Source: an uncultured Lachnospiraceae bacterium (GTDB lineage: Bacteria; Bacillota; Clostridia; Lachnospirales; Lachnospiraceae). From it: a DNA stretch of 64,000 bases. Position numbers and translations under genes: made by a program. The notes below the pieces were generated by a model, which was not told where the DNA came from, did no database searches, and saw only the letters and a program-made list of their open reading frames with translations. The DNA lies in the NCBI GenBank assembly GCA_947176065.1, contig CAMWPB010000001.1:62001-126000 (forward strand), read 5' to 3'. This document shows, in pieces, positions 59,114 to 64,000 of this stretch. Each line of letters starts with the position of its first letter. Position 1 is the first letter of the stretch.

Positions 59114-60136
59114 ATGAAGAGGATACATCCGTTAATCAGCATAATCGTGCCGGTGTATAATAAGGAGGCGTATCTGCGGGAATGTGTGGACAGCATTCTG
59201 GAGCAGACCTATCGGCGGATCGAGGTGATTCTGGTGGACGACGAGTCCACGGATAAAAGCGGTGCAGTCTGCGATGAGTTTGGGCAGGCAGATACAAGGG
59301 TGCGGGTCATCCATCAGAAGAACGGCGGCCCCACGGCGGCCTGCGTGGCAGGCATGGAGAGGGCCTTGGGCGGGTATTATATGTTTGTGGACAGTGACGA
59401 TTATCTGGAGCCGGAGACGCTTGCGCAGATGGCTGATCGTCTGGCGGGCGTGCCGGGGGAGATTGTCTGCTGCGATCATGTGGTGGAGAAACAGCACGGA
59501 TCAGAGTGGGTAAAGAGCGGTGCGGCGTCCGAAATCTATGAGGGCGACAGGCTGCGGGAGCAGATTAAGGCGAAGCTGATCGGCGAGGAAAGGAAGGTAG
59601 TCCCGCTGTCACGGTGCATGAAGCTGTGTGAAAAATCCGTTTTTTCGGGCAATGAAGCATACTATGATTACAGTCTCCGTTTCGGGGATGACACGAATCT
59701 GATGTATCCGGCCCTGCTTTCGAGCAGCCGGGTGGTGATTATGAAGGATGCCTTTTACTATCATTACCGCTACGTGGAAGGGTCGCTGGTGCACGGTTAC
59801 GACGAGGGACTTTTTGCGGGCGTGGAGCGGCTGATGGAGGCCGTGAAGCGGACGGCGGAGGAGAAAAAAGCGCCGGACGCCGCAGACGCGGTGGCCCGCG
59901 AATACTGTTACATGCTTTTGTATGTGATGAAGAACGAGCTGCGTGCCCCCGGGAAGGATTACCGAACGCGGATTCAAAGGATTTTCGGGGAGGAGAAGAT
60001 CAAAACATTGCTGCAGAATACGCCGATTGCGGTGACGGAGCGCGCAAACCAGCTTTTGTATATGGGGGCGCTGTATCCCGGCGGTATGCTGTTGCGGGTG
60101 CTGAGAATGATACTGCGCATCTATGATCGAAAGTGA
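59114..60136 (+). CDS. Family 2 glycosyltransferase
   Basis: 340 residues. LISIIVPVYNKEAYLRECVD, VDDESTDKSGAVCDEF, NGGPTAACVAGMERA and FVDSDDYLEPETL give a clear GT-A domain, with the acceptor-side FGDDTNLMYPALL further on. ATG 59114 is preferred, with GGGAAAG upstream; an ATG at 59075 would add 13 residues and lacks a good site. It differs from neighbours in having A-C-V rather than A-R-N after the NGG(P) loop, a small departure from the usual GT2 pattern (SAARN). Confidence 0.85.
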   Translation: MKRIHPLISIIVPVYNKEAYLRECVDSILEQTYRRIEVILVDDESTDKSGAVCDEFGQADTRVRVIHQKNGGPTAACVAGMERALGGYYMFVDSDDYLEPETLAQMADRLAGVPGEIVCCDHVVEKQHGSEWVKSGAASEIYEGDRLREQIKAKLIGEERKVVPLSRCMKLCEKSVFSGNEAYYDYSLRFGDDTNLMYPALLSSSRVVIMKDAFYYHYRYVEGSLVHGYDEGLFAGVERLMEAVKRTAEEKKAPDAADAVAREYCYMLLYVMKNELRAPGKDYRTRIQRIFGEEKIKTLLQNTPIAVTERANQLLYMGALYPGGMLLRVLRMILRIYDRK

Positions 60137-60181
60137 TTCTCATTCTAAGGGAAAGCGGCGGGAAAGGAAACATGGACAGGC

Positions 60182-61093
60182 ATGATCGTGATAAGAGTTA
60201 TGGGCGGGCTGGGCAATCAACTGCAGCAGTACGCGCTGTTTAGAAAATTTCAGAGTCTGGGCGTGGAGACAAAGCTGGATCTCTCTTGGTTTTCGCAAAA
60301 AAATCAGGAGTCGGCTGCGGCGCCCAGAAAGTTTGCGCTCTCCGATTTCGAAGGACTGCCCTTTCAGACGGCTTCCGGGGAGGAGGTGCGGGCGCTTCTC
60401 GGGAGAGCTTATGAGGAGGAAGCGGGCTTTGCGGAGAAGATGAAGAAGCGGCTTATGCCGGCCAAGGCGCCGCTGTTTGAGGAATCGGAAATGTATCATC
60501 CGCAGATATTTTCGTGGCAGAACCGCTATCTGGTCGGGTATTGGGCCTGTGAGGCATATTACGCGGATATTTTGGAAGGGCTTCGGGAAACGATACGCTT
60601 TCCTGAAAGCAAAGATGCCAGAAACCGGGAGGCCATGGAAGAGATGGAGGCCCGGCCTTCTGTCAGCATCCATGTCCGCAGGGGGGATTATTTGGACGCT
60701 GCCAATGCGGCTATGTTTGGCGGCATCTGCACAGAGGTGTATTATGACACTTGTGTCAGCTATATAAAAGAGAGATGCCCCAGTGCGGTTTTCTATGTCT
60801 TTTCGGATGACGCGGATTATGTGCGGGCGCATTTTGCCGGTAAGGAATTTCGCATTGTGGACTGGAACAGGGGTGAGGACAGCTTCTATGACATGCAGTT
60901 GATGAGCCGCTGCAGACATAATATCTGCGCAAACAGCACCTTCAGCTTCTGGGGGGCGCGTTTGAACGGAAATCCCGACAAGATGATGCTGCGTCCTTCC
61001 ATTCACAAAAACACCCAGATCTGCGTCCCCGAACAGATGAAGGCTCTGTGGGCCGGATGGACGCTTGTCACCCCGGAGGGAACAGTTATTTGA
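60182..61093 (+). CDS. Family 11 alpha-1,2-fucosyltransferase
   Basis: 303 residues, near the usual GT11 length. VIRVMGGLGNQLQQYALFRK opens the domain, IHVRRGDYLDAAN near residue 163 is the fucose-donor motif and ANSTFSFWGARLNGN the late motif. It lacks the low-complexity insertions found in the GT11 at 46193, so this is the compact form. It would add alpha-1,2 fucose to the repeat unit. GGAAAGG lies upstream of the ATG. Confidence 0.9.
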   Translation: MIVIRVMGGLGNQLQQYALFRKFQSLGVETKLDLSWFSQKNQESAAAPRKFALSDFEGLPFQTASGEEVRALLGRAYEEEAGFAEKMKKRLMPAKAPLFEESEMYHPQIFSWQNRYLVGYWACEAYYADILEGLRETIRFPESKDARNREAMEEMEARPSVSIHVRRGDYLDAANAAMFGGICTEVYYDTCVSYIKERCPSAVFYVFSDDADYVRAHFAGKEFRIVDWNRGEDSFYDMQLMSRCRHNICANSTFSFWGARLNGNPDKMMLRPSIHKNTQICVPEQMKALWAGWTLVTPEGTVI

Positions 61094-61146
61094 TATGAGG
61101 GACGATTGATGGTATACTCAGAGAAAATGGTTTGGAAGGGATCAGC

Positions 61147-62337
61147 ATGGAATACGGTAACGACAAAATAGTGATGTATCTGCATGGCGGCAGCGGCAAT
61201 CACGGCTGTGAAGCGATTGTCAACAGCACCTGTCATATGATAGAAGAAATACCTAAGCTTCTGGTGACGAACAGTGAGCAGGAGGACAGGCATTATTCGG
61301 TGGAACCTCTCTGCGATATTCTGCAGGAGCGCAAGATCGCGGAGCATTTTTTTGCCCATGTGTGGTATTATGTCTGGCGGAAGGTTTTTCACGATCCCGA
61401 ATCCTTTATGCGCTATCGTTTCCGCGAGGTGATGGGTAAAAATCTGGCGCCCCTCTATCTCTCGATCGGTGGGGATATGTACTGCTACGAGCTGTCAAAG
61501 AAGGAGGCAGTCACGGCCAACAGCGCGTTTAACAGGGCGGGTGCAAAGACCGTTCTCTGGGGCTGCTCTCTGGAGCCGGCGCTTTTGCAGGAGACAGCGG
61601 TGGTGGAGGACATGAAACGGTATGCGCTGATTACCCCGAGGGAGTCGATCACGACGGAGGCCCTTGCGGCGGCCGGGGTGACAGAGAATGTGAAGCAGTT
61701 TCCCGATCCGGCGTTTGCACTGGAGCCGGAGAAAACGAAACTTCCCTTCGGCTTTAGCGAGGGGAATACCATTGGCATCAATATCAGTCCGATGATTCTC
61801 AAATATGAGGAAAAGAGCGGCATTACGATTATGAATTATCGTAAGCTGATCGACCATATTCTGGAGACCACGGACTGTCATATCGCGCTGATTCCCCATG
61901 TGATGTGGAAGAACAATGACGACAGACTGACGATAAATGAGCTTTACGGCGTTTATCAGGGAAATGACCGTGTTGTGAAATTTGAGGACATGTCCTGCCA
62001 GAAAATCAAATATGTGATTTCCAAATGCAGGGCCTTTATCGGAGCCAGAACACACGCGACCATCGCCGCCTATTCTTCCATGGTTCCCACGTTGGTGGTG
62101 GGCTATTCCGTAAAGGCCAGAGGCATCGCGAAGGATCTCTTTGGCGACCCGGAGCACTATGTGCTGCCCGTGCAGACACTTTCCAACCCGGAGGAGCTGA
62201 TCGGCGCCTTTGAGTGGATGATGGAAAGAGAGGGCGAGATTCGGGGACGGTTACAGGAGATTATGCCGGATTACTGTAAAAAAGCGGCTGAGGCGGGGGA
62301 AGAGCTCCGCAGGCTGTGGAAGAGTCTCCATGACTGA
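61147..62337 (+). CDS. Polysaccharide pyruvyltransferase family protein
   Basis: 396 residues. YLHGGSGNHGCEAIVNSTC starts the family's glycine-rich acceptor domain. YLSIGGDMYCYELSKKE and LWGCSLEP follow, then a second half with ISPMILKYEEK and ISKCRAFIGARTHATIAAYS, whose GARTHATIAA is the donor-side signature of CsaB-like proteins. It would attach a ketal pyruvate, giving the glycan a negative charge; some members have other substrates. GGAAGGG before ATG 61147 sets the start. Confidence 0.83.
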   Translation: MEYGNDKIVMYLHGGSGNHGCEAIVNSTCHMIEEIPKLLVTNSEQEDRHYSVEPLCDILQERKIAEHFFAHVWYYVWRKVFHDPESFMRYRFREVMGKNLAPLYLSIGGDMYCYELSKKEAVTANSAFNRAGAKTVLWGCSLEPALLQETAVVEDMKRYALITPRESITTEALAAAGVTENVKQFPDPAFALEPEKTKLPFGFSEGNTIGINISPMILKYEEKSGITIMNYRKLIDHILETTDCHIALIPHVMWKNNDDRLTINELYGVYQGNDRVVKFEDMSCQKIKYVISKCRAFIGARTHATIAAYSSMVPTLVVGYSVKARGIAKDLFGDPEHYVLPVQTLSNPEELIGAFEWMMEREGEIRGRLQEIMPDYCKKAAEAGEELRRLWKSLHD

Positions 62338-62350
62338 AAGTGAATGAATT

Positions 62351-63895
62351 ATGGGCAGAATACAGAAAGCCGGAAAAAATATCATATTCGGATATATCAG
62401 CAATCTGGTCATCCTGTTGGTTAATTTTATCCAGCGGACGGTCTTTATCTATATGCTGGGCAGGACGCTCTCGGGGGTAAACGGCGTTTATACGGATGTA
62501 TTAAGCGTCCTTTCGCTGACGGAGCTGGGGATCGGCACGGCCTTAAACTACAGCCTCTACAAGCCGGTGGCGGAGCGCAATATTGAAAAGATCAAGTCCT
62601 ACATGCGCTTTTACAAGAAGGCGTATCTGACCATCGCGGGCGTGATCGCGGTTTTGGGAATCTCGATTTCCCCTTTTTTGAAGTACATTCTGAAAAATCC
62701 GGGCAGCCTGACCGTGGGGGAGCTGACGCTTTACTATTATCTGTTCCTGTTTAACACGGTGATCAGCTATTTTGTCACCTATAAATACAGTCTGGTGAAT
62801 GCGGAGCAGAAAAATTATATCCAGACCAATATCACTACCCTGACGAAGATAGTGACAGCCGCAGTCCAGATTGCGGTTCTGCTGCTTTTCAGGAATTTTT
62901 TGTTTTATCTGCTGGCACAGTCTGTTGTGGAGCTTTTGCAGAAGATTTTTGTGACAGCCTATCTGAACAGGCTGTATCCTTATCTGCGGGACAAGGATGT
63001 GAAGAAGCTTACGGCGGAGGAAACGCAGATAGTCGCCACCAAGACAAAGGCGTTGATCTGTCATAAGATCGGGGATGTGGCCAGACTGCAGACGGACAAG
63101 ATCATTATTTCGTCCTTTGTCAGTGTGGACACGGCGGCGATTGTGGACAACTATGTCTACATCATTACTTATGTGGGAAATTTCGTTAATATTATATTTG
63201 ATTCCGTGATCTCGGGTTTCGGCAATGTGGTGGCTACGGAGTCTAAGGAGAGGCAGTATCTGCTCTTCAAGGTGTATCGCTTTTTCGCCTGCTGGCTCTT
63301 CGGTTTCGGCGCAGTGGGCTTCTTTCATCTGCTTACGCCTTTTATCGGCGGGGTGTGGCTGCGCGACGGCAGTTGGACGCTGCCGCAGGTGACGGTGACC
63401 CTTCTGGTGATGGATTTTTATCTGAAGGGCGGCCGCACGGTGCTCCTCAATTTCAAGATCGCATCGGGACTTTTCGAGCAGGACAGGTTTTTGCCGTTAA
63501 TACAGGGAGCCGTCAATCTGGTGGTATCGATTGTGCTGGTGATAAAAATCGGTGTGACGGGTGTCTATGTGGGGACGCTTGTGTCAGGTATTATGGCTAA
63601 CCTGATCCGTCCCGGGATTATCTACCGGGTGTGCTTTGGAAAAAGCGCGGGAGCCTATTTCAGGGATTCCCTGAAATATATCGGGGTGATTCTGGCGGTG
63701 GGAGCGGTGATTACGCCGATCCGCCATGCGGTCATGGGGGAGGTCACGATCCTTTCCTTTGCCCTGATGGTGATTTTGATCACACTGTTTTATAATCTGG
63801 TATTTCTGGTGGTATTCCACAGGACGGAGGAGTTTTCCTATCTGTGGAACGCGGTGGCCAAAGTGAGAAGTACTTCTAAAGATGTTCCGTCATAG
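62351..63895 (+). CDS. wzx: Wzx-type oligosaccharide flippase (MOP superfamily)
   Basis: 514 residues with about twelve to fourteen membrane segments. IIFGYISNLVILLVNFIQRT, then LSVLSLTELGIGTALNYSLY and VNAEQKNYIQTN are typical of flippases of the polysaccharide biosynthesis family, which export undecaprenyl-linked repeat units. With the Wzy-like and WbaP-like genes it completes a Wzx/Wzy route. It begins 13 bases after the pyruvyltransferase. Since it follows several repeat-unit genes without a gap, it is probably the last step of that transcript. Confidence 0.88.
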   Translation: MGRIQKAGKNIIFGYISNLVILLVNFIQRTVFIYMLGRTLSGVNGVYTDVLSVLSLTELGIGTALNYSLYKPVAERNIEKIKSYMRFYKKAYLTIAGVIAVLGISISPFLKYILKNPGSLTVGELTLYYYLFLFNTVISYFVTYKYSLVNAEQKNYIQTNITTLTKIVTAAVQIAVLLLFRNFLFYLLAQSVVELLQKIFVTAYLNRLYPYLRDKDVKKLTAEETQIVATKTKALICHKIGDVARLQTDKIIISSFVSVDTAAIVDNYVYIITYVGNFVNIIFDSVISGFGNVVATESKERQYLLFKVYRFFACWLFGFGAVGFFHLLTPFIGGVWLRDGSWTLPQVTVTLLVMDFYLKGGRTVLLNFKIASGLFEQDRFLPLIQGAVNLVVSIVLVIKIGVTGVYVGTLVSGIMANLIRPGIIYRVCFGKSAGAYFRDSLKYIGVILAVGAVITPIRHAVMGEVTILSFALMVILITLFYNLVFLVVFHRTEEFSYLWNAVAKVRSTSKDVPS

Positions 63896-63917
63896 GACAG
63901 GAACAAAGGAGGTTTGC

Positions 63918-64000
63918 ATGAATAAGATTCCTCTGATCGAGAATGCTTGTAAGGAACTTTTGGAGTACGGTGTGCCAGACAGGCGGGAAAAGTGCAGGGA
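63918..64000 (+). CDS. Start of an unrecognised gene (partial)
   Basis: AAAGGAGG five bases before an ATG gives one of the strongest ribosome binding sites in the window. The visible 27 codons read NKIPLIENACKELLEYGVPD followed by charged residues, then the window ends. No family can be named from this. Confidence 0.6.
   Translation, partial: MNKIPLIENACKELLEYGVPDRREKCR

Overview
The window reads as one long cell-surface polysaccharide / glycan locus from a Gram-positive anaerobe. The gene families, strong AGGAGG-type ribosome binding sites, GC-rich coding with AT-rich islands, and recurring fucosyltransferases fit a gut Clostridia member, most likely Lachnospiraceae; this is an inference from family content, since no rRNA or housekeeping marker is present. 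About 60 genes run almost entirely on the plus strand with short gaps or ATGA-type overlaps. The only clear minus-strand gene is a phosphoribosyltransferase at 14226-14867. No stretch over about 300 bases lacks a gene.

Layout. (1) 1-6.4 kb: the end of an unknown gene, then a WecE-like sugar aminotransferase, a GNAT acetyltransferase, a polyprenyl-phosphate type GT2 and two large membrane proteins. (2) 6.4-10 kb: argC and a large O-antigen ligase/polymerase-like protein. (3) 10-18.5 kb: a Pgl/bacillosamine-like set (PglF-type dehydratase, PglE-type aminotransferase, PglC-type phosphoglycosyl transferase, ATP-grasp enzyme, PglA-type GT4). It is interrupted by a DUF2164 protein, a GNAT, the minus-strand PRTase and a RelB/YafQ toxin-antitoxin pair. 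(4) 18.5-28.5 kb: UDP-GalNAcA synthesis (WbpO- and WbpP-like), a sugar formyltransferase, three GT4 enzymes and DUF6020-like membrane proteins. (5) 28.6-29.7 kb: an AT-rich YhcG/DUF1016 PDDEXK nuclease. (6) 29.8-35.6 kb: a Dlt-like module (SGNH protein, AMP-ligase, formyltransferase, acyl carrier protein, MBOAT). (7) 35.8-47 kb: DUF6056 protein, NodB-like deacetylase, two AsnB-type amidotransferases, a GT4, a second SGNH protein, a GT2 and a GT11. (8) 47-64 kb: PglK-type ABC flippase, further GT11/GT2/GT4/GT17/DUF5672 enzymes, a Wzy-like polymerase, a WbaP-like initiating transferase, a hexapeptide acyltransferase, a pyruvyltransferase and a Wzx flippase.

How the genes work together. Nucleotide-sugar enzymes can make a 4-amino-4,6-dideoxy sugar, a bacillosamine-like sugar and UDP-GalNAcA. 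The AsnB proteins could amidate the uronic acid. Two initiating transferases (PglC-like and WbaP-like) and two flippases (PglK-like ABC and Wzx) suggest two assembly lines side by side. The Dlt-like module would add an activated amino acid, possibly N-formylated, to the exported glycan.

Most unusual: two families of interspersed palindromic elements. Family A has three copies (32.6, 33.6 and 42.7 kb), each folding into a multi-helix structure whose stems covary between copies. Two copies bracket the formyltransferase inside the Dlt-like module. Family B has three copies (35.6, 38.1 and 52.5 kb), two of which supply an NSSAR-type C-terminal tail to unrelated proteins.
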